Both the position numbers and the translations under genes were made by a program. The notes under the pieces are model-generated. The model ran no database searches. It saw only the letters and a program-made list of their open reading frames with translations, and was not told where the DNA came from. Shown here piece after piece: positions 1-8,577 of a stretch of 64,000 nucleotides of DNA. The DNA comes from CAWBOV01 sp963790525. Its GTDB lineage: Bacteria > Actinomycetota > Actinomycetes > Mycobacteriales > Jatrophihabitantaceae. The stretch is from contig CAWBOV010000005.1 in assembly GCA_963790525.1 (NCBI GenBank), positions 310,001 to 374,000 of the forward strand. Direction: 5' to 3'. Every line of letters begins with the position of its first letter. Position 1 is the stretch's first letter.

Positions 1-1
1 C

Positions 2-1240
2 GTGGACCGGCTGCTCGCCGTGAGCTGGGAGGCCGAATCCGACGCCGACGTGGTGGCGTTGCTGGGGCGGTTCGAGGTCATGAAGCGGCGCCTGCCTGCG
101 GTCGACCACGCGCTGGTCCACCAGGTGGAGTCCCGGGCGCTTCCTGCCGCGCGGCTGTGCCGGTCCACGGCGGTGTTCCTGCGGGCGGAGCTGCGTCTGT
201 CCCCCCGCGAGGCCGCAGCCCGGGTGCGCGCCGCGCACGACCTCGGGCCCCGCCAGGCCCTGTCCGGCCCCGATCTGGACCCGCTCCTGCCCGTCGTGGC
301 CGCCGCCCAACGTGCCGGCGCCGTCTCTGCCGAGCACGCCCGCATCATCGCCACCACCCTCGACGCCCTCCCCGCCGCCGTGTGCGCGGAGGTGGGCGAG
401 CAGGTCGAGCAGGCCCTCACCCACCACGCCCACAACCTGGATCCCGTCCTGCTCGCCCACACCGCCCGGCGCCTCACCGACACCCTCGACCCGGACGGCA
501 CCCTCACCGAGGACCACGACCACCACCGCCGGCGCGCGCTGACCGTCCATCAGCACCCGGACGGCTCCGGCACCCTGGTCGCCCACCTCACCCCGACCTG
601 CCTGGCCCGTGTGCACGCGGTCCTGGATGCCCTCGCCGCGCCGCAGCCCTCCAGCGACAGCGGGCCCGACACCCGCACTCCGGCCCAGCGGCGCCACGAC
701 GCGCTGGACCACATGTGCCGGCGACTGCTGGCCGGCGGGCGCCTCCCCAGCACCGGAGGGATCCCCGCCACCGTGCTGCTGACCCTCACCCTCGACCAAC
801 TCGAGAGCCGCCTCGGGCACGCCACCACCACGCATGGCGGCACCCTCACCATCCCGGCCGCGCTCGCCCTCGCCGCCGAAGCCGAGGTCGTCCCGCTCGT
901 CCTGTCCAGCCGCGGCGCGGTCCTCCATCTCGGCCGCACCCGCCGCCTCGCCACCGCCGCCCAGCGCCTGGCGCTCACCACCCGCGACGGCGGCTGTTCC
1001 TTCCCCGGCTGCGACGCGCCTCCCCGCTGGAACGAGGTCCACCACATCCACCACTGGGCCCGCGGCGGCTCGACCGACATCGCGACGATGACCAATCTCT
1101 GCCCGTACCACCACGACAACGCCGAACGACAGGGCTGGACGCCCAGGATGATCAACTCCATCCCGCACTGGATCCCGCCGAGCCACGTCGACCCGACGCG
1201 CACCCCGCGCCGCAACCACTCCCAGCCCCGCGCCGCATGA
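2..1240 (+). CDS. DUF222 / HNH endonuclease domain protein (13E12 family)
   Basis: A protein of about 412 aa, possibly missing residues because it opens at the window edge with a GTG at base 2. The N-terminal two thirds has the Arg/Ala/Leu/His-rich composition of DUF222. The C-terminus (about residues 325-375) carries the HNH nuclease motif: GCSFPGCD, then EVHHIHHW, then NLCPYHHDN, with paired Cys for zinc and the catalytic His. This family is abundant in actinobacterial genomes, often as multicopy degenerate 13E12-type repeats. Its role is unclear; nuclease activity is inferred from the motif only. A 15-bp tandem array starts 20 bp after the stop. Confidence 0.85.
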   Translation: MDRLLAVSWEAESDADVVALLGRFEVMKRRLPAVDHALVHQVESRALPAARLCRSTAVFLRAELRLSPREAAARVRAAHDLGPRQALSGPDLDPLLPVVAAAQRAGAVSAEHARIIATTLDALPAAVCAEVGEQVEQALTHHAHNLDPVLLAHTARRLTDTLDPDGTLTEDHDHHRRRALTVHQHPDGSGTLVAHLTPTCLARVHAVLDALAAPQPSSDSGPDTRTPAQRRHDALDHMCRRLLAGGRLPSTGGIPATVLLTLTLDQLESRLGHATTTHGGTLTIPAALALAAEAEVVPLVLSSRGAVLHLGRTRRLATAAQRLALTTRDGGCSFPGCDAPPRWNEVHHIHHWARGGSTDIATMTNLCPYHHDNAERQGWTPRMINSIPHWIPPSHVDPTRTPRRNHSQPRAA

Positions 1241-1260
1241 GCACCGATCGAGCCCGCACC

Positions 1261-1485
1261 GGCCGTCCAGGTACCGGCCGTCCAGGTACCGGCCGTCCAG
1301 GTACCGGCCGCCCAGGTACCGGCCGCCCAGGTGCCGGCCGACGAGGTGTCAGCCGCCCAGGTGCCGGCCGCCCAGGTGCTGGTCGTCCAGGTGCCAGCCG
1401 TCGAGGTGCCGGCCGTCCAGGTGCCGGCCGTCCAGGTGCCGGCCGCCCAGGTACCGGCCGCCCAGGTACCGGCCGTCCAGGTACC
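1261..1485. repeat. 15 tandem copies of a 15-bp unit
   Basis: Exactly fifteen 15-mers of the form GGCCGYCCAGGTRCC lie end to end. Outer copies are identical and inner copies diverge. Because the unit is a multiple of three, several frames stay open through it (for example repeated Gly-Arg-Pro-Gly-Thr), but there is no start, codon signature or conserved partner to suggest translation. The interval 1241-1711 holds no gene I can support. Long open frames through the array are repeat artefacts. Confidence 0.9.
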
Positions 1486-1711
1486 GGACGGCGCGCCGCA
1501 CCTGTCCCCGCGGCGCGTCACCGGGCCGCGCATCCGGACCCGCGCTCGAGCGCCGCATTCGCGATGTGCAGCCGCCGAGCGATGTGGCACGCTGGCACCC
1601 TGACGCCGATCGAGAGGAGGTGCGACACCCGTGTCGATGACCGTCTGTGCACCTCCGCGGCTGGCCTAACACGGCTCAGCCGGAGGTGCCACCCTCACGA
1701 AGGTGGCCCAC

Positions 1712-2191
1712 ATGAACGATCCGATCACGGACGAACCCCGCTCCACCCGACTGGATCACGGCATCGTGGTGCGCGTGCGCGAGGACGACTGCGAGATCGC
1801 ATCCGCCGGCGCCCTGCTGACGGTGCGGTACGCGGCGCTGTTCCCATCGCCCCGCCTCGAGCGCGTCTCGCCCGGGCACCTGGTGGCGATCGCCGGACTG
1901 CCGGGCAGCACCCCGGCGATCGTCTGGCGCTGGTACGACGCGGTCGTGCTCGGCGAGCAGGACGACCTCGTCCGGCTGTGGGAACCTGCGCACGGCGAGG
2001 TCCTGGCCAGGCCGCGAGACGCCTACGCTCCGGTCCCACCCGGAGCCCGCGCCTACCTCTCCGCCGGCCTGCCCGGTGCCGAATGGTGGGTCGCGGGTCC
2101 GGCACTCACGTCGAGGACGGGAACGGCCGATGTCGAGCTTGACGAGGTCGAGCGGCTCTACTCCAAGAACGGTCTGTGGGAGGAGATCTGA
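1712..2191 (+). CDS. Hypothetical protein
   Basis: A 159-aa soluble acidic protein with no family I recognise. The ATG at 1712 is preferred over the in-frame GTG at 1703 because a GAAGGTGG ribosome-binding stretch ends 5 nt before it. No signal peptide, transmembrane segment or metal motif is visible. The sequence reads like a small beta-rich fold (alternating Val/Leu/Trp) with an acidic C-terminus. The next small gene follows 9 bp later, so the two may be co-transcribed. Confidence 0.6.
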   Translation: MNDPITDEPRSTRLDHGIVVRVREDDCEIASAGALLTVRYAALFPSPRLERVSPGHLVAIAGLPGSTPAIVWRWYDAVVLGEQDDLVRLWEPAHGEVLARPRDAYAPVPPGARAYLSAGLPGAEWWVAGPALTSRTGTADVELDEVERLYSKNGLWEEI

Positions 2192-2200
2192 CCGCACGGC

Positions 2201-2692
2201 ATGGGTGTGTGGGTGCATGACCAGGGCGTCACGGGCACGATGGCGGATGTGGCGAGCGGGTCGCGGTGGGGAATCACGCCCAGACAGAGCATCGCGGCTG
2301 CCTGCGCGAAGCGAGGCAGCGAGGCGGTCGTTTCCGGCTGTGTCGCCATCCTCGGCGGCGACCTCCGTGACACCGAACTCGTGGTCGCGCTCGGCGGCCC
2401 GAGCGCCGAGCTGCTGCTCAGCGGGGGGAGCAGAGCCGATCTGGCGACCTGGACGCGGGTTTGGGCTACCCGTGGATTGCTGTGGGCGGCGGACCCGACG
2501 GCAACGACCGCGACGCCCGCGCTCGCCACCGCGCTGACCGACGAGAGCTGGCGGGTCCGGGAGCTGGCGGCGAAGGTCGTCGCGCGCCATCGCCTCGACG
2601 ACCTGCTGGGCAGCGTGCTCGCGTTGCGGGACGACCCGATCCCGCGCGTGCGGGCCGCAGCCCACCGCGCCGTCGTTGCACTGACCCGCTGA
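2201..2692 (+). CDS. HEAT-repeat-like hypothetical protein
   Basis: About 163 aa. The C-terminal half shows helical-hairpin spacing typical of HEAT/PBS-lyase repeats: ALTDESWRVRELAAKVVARH followed by a second ALRDDPIPRVRAAAHRAVV unit. Such repeats mediate protein contacts. No catalytic motif is seen. It follows the 1712-2191 gene by 9 bp. The assigned start is the first ATG; no strong ribosome-binding site distinguishes it. Confidence 0.6.
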   Translation: MGVWVHDQGVTGTMADVASGSRWGITPRQSIAAACAKRGSEAVVSGCVAILGGDLRDTELVVALGGPSAELLLSGGSRADLATWTRVWATRGLLWAADPTATTATPALATALTDESWRVRELAAKVVARHRLDDLLGSVLALRDDPIPRVRAAAHRAVVALTR

Positions 2693-2700
2693 CGCACGCA

Positions 2701-2844
2701 CGTGACGGTTGACCCGCGAACGTGGCGGCTGACCCGCGAACGTGACGGCTGACCCGCGAACGTGACGGCTCCCCGCGCACGTGACGGCTCACCCGCGCAC
2801 GCGACGGCTCACCCGCACGTGAGGGCCGACCCGCGCACGTGACC
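2701..2844. repeat. Seven degenerate copies of a 20-bp tandem repeat
   Basis: Units follow CGTGACGGCTGACCCGCGAA with drift at positions 5, 10-11 and 18, ending in a partial eighth copy. The junction in later copies regenerates CACGTG. The array sits between the convergent ends of the HEAT-like gene and the nitrilase-family gene and shows no non-repeated spacers, so it is not a CRISPR. No function is apparent. Confidence 0.85.
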
Positions 2845-2903
2845 GAGCGGCTTCCCCACCGGGAGGCGGGCCACGGTTCAGTCGTCGGCGTATGGGGCAC
2901 GGC

Positions 2904-3932
2904 TCAGTCGTCGGCAACGACCCCCGCGCCGATGAGCGTGGCCAGCGCCGAGTCCCGGACGATCGCCACCTCGTCCAGGCTCGCGACCGGGCCGGCGAGG
3001 AAGGCGTTGGCCGGGTAGGCGGCCGCGGCGGCGTAGGTGTCCCGGTACATCTCCGGACGGAGGGCGATGAGGCGATTCGCGCCGCCGGTGTCGCGACGAG
3101 CCGCCCGCAGCGCGTCGATGTCGATCTGAGCCGACACTGTCGTCGTGACCGGCGCGTCCTCGTAGGCGAGGGTTGCGCCGGTGAAGTCGACGATCCGGGA
3201 ACGCCCGCCCTGGGGCTCCCCGGGTGGGCCGTAGCCCGTGCGGCCGGCGACGTTGGTGCTGATCACGTACATCATGTTCTCCACGGCCCGCGCCTGCTTG
3301 GCCAGTTCCTGGTCCAGTCCGCGCACCTCGTTGGTGGGGTGCAGGAGCACCTCCGCACCGCGCAGCGCCAGCATCCGCACCGCCTCGGGCACGGCGATCT
3401 CACCGCACGGCAGGATCGCCAGCCGCCCCAGCTCGGTGTCGGCGACCGGGTACACCCCGTCGAGGCCGTACCTCTCGACGTAATCGTCGAGGACGTCGTG
3501 CGGCGAGCACCAGTTGTTCGTGTGGATCCGGCGGTAGCGCAGCAGCAGCTCGCCGGTCGGGGAGAGCAGGAAGGACGTATTGAAGTACCGGCCCGGCCAG
3601 TCCTCGTCGATCTCCCACTGGTTCGCCGCGATGTACACACCATGACGCACGGCGGCGGCCGCGAGCGCGTCGCTGATCGGACCGGGGACCGTGCGGCACG
3701 CCTTCGGGATCCACTCCGCGTAGGACTCGCCGTGCGGGGGGCCGGTGAACGCCCACTCCGGGAAGAGCAGCAGCCGCGGCCGGACCTCGCCATCGGCGCC
3801 CATGGCGGTGTCGACGGCGGCGAGCGCGGCGCTCAGATTCGTCTCGATCACTGCCGCCGCTGCCGTGTCGTCGTCGCCCGGGTCGATGTTGACGGCCGGG
3901 ACCTGCATGCAGAGCGCGCGCCAGGGTGTCAT
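2904..3932 (-). CDS. Carbon-nitrogen hydrolase (nitrilase superfamily)
   Basis: A 342-aa protein with the superfamily's Glu in LLFPEWAF and Cys in ILPCGEIAV. The family hydrolyses amides, nitriles or N-carbamoyl groups through a Glu-Lys-Cys triad. The position normally holding Lys (YRK-type motif) reads RYRRIHTNN, so the catalytic Lys appears to be Arg, or the true Lys lies elsewhere. The ATG at 3932 is chosen because GAAAGG lies 7 nt upstream; a longer open frame adds 18 unlikely residues. It is the last gene of the leftward Rieske/ABC/amidohydrolase operon, where it could finish degradation by cleaving a linear amide or carbamoyl intermediate (inference). Confidence 0.85.
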   Translation of the reverse strand: MTPWRALCMQVPAVNIDPGDDDTAAAAVIETNLSAALAAVDTAMGADGEVRPRLLLFPEWAFTGPPHGESYAEWIPKACRTVPGPISDALAAAAVRHGVYIAANQWEIDEDWPGRYFNTSFLLSPTGELLLRYRRIHTNNWCSPHDVLDDYVERYGLDGVYPVADTELGRLAILPCGEIAVPEAVRMLALRGAEVLLHPTNEVRGLDQELAKQARAVENMMYVISTNVAGRTGYGPPGEPQGGRSRIVDFTGATLAYEDAPVTTTVSAQIDIDALRAARRDTGGANRLIALRPEMYRDTYAAAAAYPANAFLAGPVASLDEVAIVRDSALATLIGAGVVADD

Positions 3933-3936
3933 CGGT

Positions 3937-3993
3937 TGCCTTTCGGAGAGGGGATCACAGGTCAGTGCCTTTCGGCGGGGGATCACAGGTCAG
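3937..3993. repeat. Tandem duplication of the nitrilase leader
   Basis: A 29-bp segment (TGCCTTTCGG ... ATCACAGGTCAG) is followed directly by a 28-bp near-copy. The duplicated stretch contains the stop codon of the upstream amidohydrolase and the GAAAGG ribosome-binding sequence, so only the copy next to the nitrilase ATG is used as its leader. Confidence 0.8.
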
Positions 3994-5336
3994 GCGACGG
4001 TCGGGAGTTCGACGCCGCCGAGGAACACGGTGCGGATCGATCGGCTGGCGGCGATGTCACGCACGGGGTTGTCCGCCAGCAGGACGAGGTCGGCGAGCTT
4101 GCCCTGGTCCACGGTGCCCAGTTCGTGCGAACGCCCCAGCAGCGACGCCGGCGTGGCCGTCGCCGCCGTGATCGCCTGCCCGGGAGTCAGCCCACTGCGC
4201 ACCAGCAGCGCCAGCTCGTCGTGCAGTGACTGGCCCGGGAGGATCGGCAGGCTCGGTGAATCGGAGCCGGCGCACACGGTCAGGCCGGCCGACACGGCCC
4301 GCGCCAGGAACGCGCTCATCGCGTCGAACTCCAGCTGCGCCAGCCGCCGGTCCTCGGCGCTGAAGCCGGCCGAGCGCGGCGTGCCGTCGCCGTCGACGTG
4401 TCCGCCGAGTGCCGCGACGAGTTCCGGGGTGGGCTCCCCCGAGGCCGGATGCCGCACCGGGAGCGCCGGATCCTCGATCCCCATCAACCGCAGCATCGTG
4501 ACCAGCGTGGGCGTCATGACGATGCCGCGATCGACCAGCAGCTCGATGACCCGGTCGGCCTCGCGCGACTCCGGCGACGCCCACCGCCAGAAACGCAGCG
4601 ACGCCAGCTCGTCCAGCGGCCGCGGCACGAGCGCCCGGAACTGCGCCAGCCCGTCCTCGGACAGCAGCTCCGGCCCCACCCGCACGTGTTCGAGGGCGTC
4701 GACCCCCAGCCGCACCGCCTGCTCGACGGTCAGGGCGTGGCCCACGTGCGCGGCCACCGGCAACCCCAGCCGGTGCGCCTCGTCCACCACCGCGGACAGC
4801 ACCTCCGGACCCATGAAGACGTAGATCTTGATGAAGTCGACGCCGGCCGCGGCCTCCCGGCGCACGAACTCGCGCGCGAGCTCGGGGTCGTCGGTCTTCC
4901 ACATCCCCAGCCACGGGCCGCCGGGCAGGCTCTCCAGGTTCGGCCCGGACGCGAACACGCGCGGCCACGCCCGGGTGTGGTGCCGCAGCGTCTGGAACGA
5001 CTCGAGGTCCGGCCCGCCCGTGTCGCGCACGGTCGTGACACCGTGAGCCAGCAGGGCATCCATCACCGGCTCCACGACGCCGAACTCCCCCGCGCCGGGG
5101 TGGTACGCCTCCGACACGAACGAGGTCAGGTGCGCATGCGCCTCGATGAATCCCGGCAGCAGGAACTGGCCGCGCGCATCGACGACGCGGGCATCGGCCG
5201 GGATCGGGACGTCCGCCGAGCGCCCGACCACGGTGATCCGATCACCGGCGATCAGCACGACGCCGTCCGGGATCTCCGGCCGGCCGTCACCGCGGATGAC
5301 GGTGGCTCCGGTGATGGCCGTCCGCACCGGTGTCAC
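3990..5336 (-). CDS. Metal-dependent amidohydrolase
   Basis: 448 aa, amidohydrolase superfamily (imidazolonepropionase/prolidase-like branch). Seen: beta-sandwich start TAITGATVIRGDG, metal motif EAHAHLTS after LLPGFI, further metal-ligand His in VAAHVGHALT, and the Asp region CAGSDSPS, followed by the typical GTVDQGKLADLVLLADNPV closing sandwich. Such enzymes hydrolyse cyclic or linear C-N bonds using one or two metals. The start is GTG at 5336, which overlaps the permease stop in a GTGA, so translation is coupled. An apparent longer frame upstream is only the permease gene read out of frame. The substrate is unknown. Confidence 0.85.
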   Translation of the reverse strand: MTPVRTAITGATVIRGDGRPEIPDGVVLIAGDRITVVGRSADVPIPADARVVDARGQFLLPGFIEAHAHLTSFVSEAYHPGAGEFGVVEPVMDALLAHGVTTVRDTGGPDLESFQTLRHHTRAWPRVFASGPNLESLPGGPWLGMWKTDDPELAREFVRREAAAGVDFIKIYVFMGPEVLSAVVDEAHRLGLPVAAHVGHALTVEQAVRLGVDALEHVRVGPELLSEDGLAQFRALVPRPLDELASLRFWRWASPESREADRVIELLVDRGIVMTPTLVTMLRLMGIEDPALPVRHPASGEPTPELVAALGGHVDGDGTPRSAGFSAEDRRLAQLEFDAMSAFLARAVSAGLTVCAGSDSPSLPILPGQSLHDELALLVRSGLTPGQAITAATATPASLLGRSHELGTVDQGKLADLVLLADNPVRDIAASRSIRTVFLGGVELPTVA

Positions 5337-6247
5337 AGCTCGTCCCGCGTGGTCTCGTGCCAGCCGAGCCAGCGTCGCTCGATGAGGTTGACGATCTGGA
5401 AGAAGATCAGGCCCATGATGCTGGCGCCGAAGATCGCCAGGAACAGCAGCGGGGTGTTCAGGGCCGACTGCGACTGGATGATGAGGTAGCCGAGGCCCTT
5501 CTGCGAGGAGACGAACTCGGCGATGATCGCTCCGATCACCGTCGCCGGCGCGGCCACCCGCAGCCCCGACACCAGGTGCACCAGCGCATACGGCAGCCGC
5601 ATGCGGCGGAACTCGTCCCAGCGCGAGGACGCGAGGCTGCGCATCAGCATGCGCGAGTCCGAGCTGGCCGACCGCAGGCCCGTCGCCATCCCCACGGTGA
5701 TCGGGAAGAACGCGATCAGAAAGGTGATGATCACTTTCGACTTCAGGCCGAAGCCGAACCAGATCGACAGCAGCGGCGCGGTGGCCACGATCGGCGTCAC
5801 CTGCAGGATCACCAGATACGGGTAGATCACCCGCCGGGCCGTCCCGGAGTAGGCGATGAGGACCGCGAGCGCGACCCCGATCACCAGCGCCAGGGCGAGC
5901 CCCAGCACCGACTCCTCGAAGGTGACGATGGTGTTGCTCCACAGCAGATCCGGGTGCTGCAGCAGCTCGTGCCAGACGTCGGTGGGCGCCGGCATGATGA
6001 ACAACGAGACGTGCAGGGCCTTGATCGCGACCTGCCAGGCGAGCACCAGGACGATCAGCCCGATGATCGGCTGCACGGTCTGCTTCGACACCAGGCGGCG
6101 CCACGTCCGCCGGGTCCCCGGCGCGGTCCAGGTACTGGCCGCGGCCGGGGTGTGCTCGGTGAGGCCCCCGGCCGGGGCCGGCATCGTGGATGCCGGCCCC
6201 GTCGTGTCGCTGGGACGTCCCATCATCGTGCGGGTCTCGACGCTCAC
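5333..6247 (-). CDS. ABC transporter permease, NitT/TauT (SsuC) type
   Basis: 304 aa with six hydrophobic helices and the binding-protein-dependent permease EAA-type loop around SLASSRWDEFRRMRLPYALVHLVSGLRVA. The family forms the membrane channel for nitrate, sulfonate, taurine or hydroxymethylpyrimidine-type importers. The GTG start at 6247 overlaps the binding-protein stop (GTGA) and the stop overlaps the amidohydrolase start, making a tightly coupled chain. The N-terminal 60 residues are Pro/Thr/Ala-rich and probably cytoplasmic. Confidence 0.9.
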   Translation of the reverse strand: MSVETRTMMGRPSDTTGPASTMPAPAGGLTEHTPAAASTWTAPGTRRTWRRLVSKQTVQPIIGLIVLVLAWQVAIKALHVSLFIMPAPTDVWHELLQHPDLLWSNTIVTFEESVLGLALALVIGVALAVLIAYSGTARRVIYPYLVILQVTPIVATAPLLSIWFGFGLKSKVIITFLIAFFPITVGMATGLRSASSDSRMLMRSLASSRWDEFRRMRLPYALVHLVSGLRVAAPATVIGAIIAEFVSSQKGLGYLIIQSQSALNTPLLFLAIFGASIMGLIFFQIVNLIERRWLGWHETTRDEL

Positions 6248-7326
6248 GGCATCACGGCAGGCGACGGGAGCGTCGCGGTGCTGTAGGCCTTGGTGTAGTC
6301 GACCGGCTTGCTCAGCCACTTGGTCCCGACCAGCGCCTCATAGGTGGGCTTCCACGACGAGTCGTCCATCGAGAGCAGGCCGTCCTTGGTCTGCAGCGCG
6401 CTGACCCAGAACTTCTCCAGCGCGGGCAGCTCCTGAGCCGCCTGAGCCTTGTCGTAGTCGGTGTAGTCCGCCTTGATCAGGTCGACGGCCGCTGCGGTGT
6501 TCTTCAGCGCCCACTGCATGCCCTTGGCGTAGGCGGTGTTGAAGCCCTTGACCAGGTCGGGATGCGCCGACAGGAAAGCCTGGTTCGTCTCGATGACCTG
6601 CCCGGTCGATCCGGCAGAGCTGGTCTTGAAGATGACCGGCGCCTTCTTGTAGTACGCCGCAGCCTGGAGCGGAACCAGCGTCAGGAAGTCGGGGAAGCAG
6701 TCCACCGCACCGCTGAACAGCAGCGACGGCGAGTAGCCGACCGTCACGAACTTGATCTTCGACTCGTCCACGCCGTTGGCCTTGAGGAACTGGTCGAGGA
6801 CCGCGTCGTAGGTGGAGTTGGACTTGCCGACCGTGTGCCCCTCCAGCGTCTTGGGGTTGGCCGGATCGAGGCCCTTATTGGGATTGCAGATCTCACCGGT
6901 CGGGCTGTAGGGCTGGATCAGTCCCACCGCGACCAGTGGCGCACCCGTCGCCCGCACCTGGAGGATGCCGGTCGCGGGGCCGATCGAGATGTCCTGGTTG
7001 CCCGCGGCGGTCTGCTGCGGCGCGTTCCCGGTCGGGCCGCCGGGGGTGATCTTCAGCTTGATCCCCTCGTCGGCGAACCAGCCGAACTTCTCCGCGGCCA
7101 GGACGGGGATGTCACCGGCGGTGTGCGTCCAGTCGAACTGGAACTTCACGGTGCTCAGTGTCTTCGGTGCCGACGAGGACGTACCGCTCGTCGCGGCCGA
7201 TCCGCCGGAACTGCTGCTCGAGGCGCAGGCCGCGAGGGTGGTGGCGGCGACGAGGACCGCGGTCCCCACCGTGAGGAACCGCGCCGTTCGGCGGGTCGGA
7301 AATCCCTTGCTCGTGATCATGGACAT
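6244..7326 (-). CDS. ABC transporter substrate-binding lipoprotein (SsuA/THI5-like)
   Basis: 360 aa. An AGGAG six nt upstream fixes the ATG at 7326 (a second ATG lies at 7320). The leader has Arg residues, a hydrophobic stretch and a lipobox LAAC, giving a Cys-anchored lipoprotein, followed by a Ser/Gly linker. The mature domain begins VKFQFDWTHTAGDIPVLAAEKFGWFADEGIKL, the NMT1/THI5-like signature of proteins that bind pyrimidine-type or sulfonate ligands. It delivers the unknown substrate to the adjacent permease. A 121-bp gap separates it from the ATPase gene upstream. Confidence 0.9.
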   Translation of the reverse strand: MSMITSKGFPTRRTARFLTVGTAVLVAATTLAACASSSSSGGSAATSGTSSSAPKTLSTVKFQFDWTHTAGDIPVLAAEKFGWFADEGIKLKITPGGPTGNAPQQTAAGNQDISIGPATGILQVRATGAPLVAVGLIQPYSPTGEICNPNKGLDPANPKTLEGHTVGKSNSTYDAVLDQFLKANGVDESKIKFVTVGYSPSLLFSGAVDCFPDFLTLVPLQAAAYYKKAPVIFKTSSAGSTGQVIETNQAFLSAHPDLVKGFNTAYAKGMQWALKNTAAAVDLIKADYTDYDKAQAAQELPALEKFWVSALQTKDGLLSMDDSSWKPTYEALVGTKWLSKPVDYTKAYSTATLPSPAVMP

Positions 7327-7447
7327 CAGTCGCTCCTGTGTGAAGTGCTGGTGCGACGACATCGGTGGCGTCGGGAAGACATGGGCACTGCGGTGAAGTT
7401 CGGCACGAACGTGGTGCGGCAAGCGGGCGGGCGCGGATCTCGCGGGA

Positions 7448-8266
7448 TCAGCCGGCCAGGGCGTCGAGAACCTTGTTCTCGAGCTCGAAGAACTCCAGTG
7501 TGCGGCGGACGGACACCTCCCTCGGGCGGGGCAGGTCGATGTCGATGACGGCACGGACGCGTCCCGGCCGCCCGGTCATGACGACGACCCGATCGGACAG
7601 GAAGACCGCCTCGCTGATGCTGTGCGTCACGAACAGGACGGACGGCCCGTCGTCGCCGAGGATCCGCATCAGCTCCAGGTTCATCCGGTCGCGGGTGATC
7701 TCGTCGAGCGCACCGAACGGCTCGTCCATCATCATCACGACCGGGTTCAGGGCCAGCCCGCGGGCGATGGCGACGCGCTGCTGCATCCCGCCGGAGCACT
7801 GGTGCGGGAGCAGATGCTCGGACCCGCTGAGCCCGACGAGGGCGAGCAGCTCCTCGGGCGGCATGCCCTGTCGCGCCTTGGATCCCGGCACGATCTGCGC
7901 CGGCAGCCGCACGTTGTCGATCACCGAGCGCCACGGCAGGAGCGTCGGGCTCTGGAACACGAAGGCGAAGTCGTTGACCTGACGGGCCTGGCGGGGCGTC
8001 TTGCCGTTGACGCACATGGTGCCCTCGACGTGGGCACTCGGCAGCAGGTCGGCCAGCGCCTTGAGGAAGGTCGACTTCCCGCACCCGGACGGCCCGATGA
8101 TCGAGACGAACTCCCCGGCGGCGACGTCCAGCGACATGTCGGCGAGCGCCTCGGTGGAGCTGCCGTCGCGCCCGTAACGGATGCCCACCCCGCTCGCCTG
8201 CACGGGCGGCCCGCTCGTGTCGGCGGCGTCCAGCACGGCGGTGGAGCCCGATCGCCGGAACCTCAT
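7448..8266 (-). CDS. ABC transporter ATP-binding protein (NitT/TauT type)
   Basis: 272 aa. Walker A GPSGCGKST, Q-loop FVFQSPTLLPW, signature CSGGMQQRVAIARGLA, Walker B VVMMMDEPFGALDE and the H-loop VTHSISEA are all intact. It energises the adjacent importer. The ATG at 8266 overlaps the stop of the 104-aa gene (ATGA) and has GAGGAGG upstream. A longer open frame exists but overlaps two genes and is rejected. Confidence 0.93.
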   Translation of the reverse strand: MRFRRSGSTAVLDAADTSGPPVQASGVGIRYGRDGSSTEALADMSLDVAAGEFVSIIGPSGCGKSTFLKALADLLPSAHVEGTMCVNGKTPRQARQVNDFAFVFQSPTLLPWRSVIDNVRLPAQIVPGSKARQGMPPEELLALVGLSGSEHLLPHQCSGGMQQRVAIARGLALNPVVMMMDEPFGALDEITRDRMNLELMRILGDDGPSVLFVTHSISEAVFLSDRVVVMTGRPGRVRAVIDIDLPRPREVSVRRTLEFFELENKVLDALAG

Positions 8267-8577
8267 GTCAGGTCCTCCTCGCGGATCAGGTGCTCCAGCG
8301 GTGTCCGCGGCACGGCGAGCGTCCGGTGCTCGGTGACGGCGGTGCGGACGTACTCCCGGCGCAGCGCCTCCAGGTTGTCCAGCGCCTCGAAGGTGTCGTC
8401 GGATTCGCTGACGACCTCGGGCAGCTCCGGGTACCACGCGCGCCGCACCCACGTGCCGTCCTCGCGCTGCACCGCGCTGGTCACCGTGACGTACGGGATC
8501 CCGAGGTGCTCCGTCTGCGCCTGCGCATAGGCCGAGACCACGACGCCGGCATCGGCCGGCACGTCCTGGCTCTTCAT
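8263..8577 (-). CDS. Small conserved-looking protein between Rieske and ABC genes
   Basis: 104 aa, acidic and soluble. It overlaps the Rieske stop and the ATPase start by ATGA at both ends, so it is clearly a coupled operon member. No metal-binding Cys or ferredoxin motif is present, so it is not an obvious electron-transfer subunit. I do not recognise the family. Its position suggests an accessory role for the oxygenase or for substrate handling. Confidence 0.7.
   Translation of the reverse strand: MKSQDVPADAGVVVSAYAQAQTEHLGIPYVTVTSAVQREDGTWVRRAWYPELPEVVSESDDTFEALDNLEALRREYVRTAVTEHRTLAVPRTPLEHLIREEDLT

Noticed and set aside
157..2142. A 661-residue open frame through the 15-bp array with Gly-Arg-Pro-Gly-Thr repeats
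   Set aside because: It overlaps the DUF222-HNH gene and the 1712-2191 gene in another frame and stays open only because the repeat unit is a multiple of three.
1261..2844. Possible CRISPR arrays at the two tandem-repeat tracts
   Set aside because: Units abut directly with no unique spacers and no cas genes are nearby.
3990..6104. One 704-residue protein joining amidohydrolase and permease DNA
   Set aside because: Its first 250 residues are the permease gene read out of frame; a GTGA coupling marks the real amidohydrolase start at 5336.
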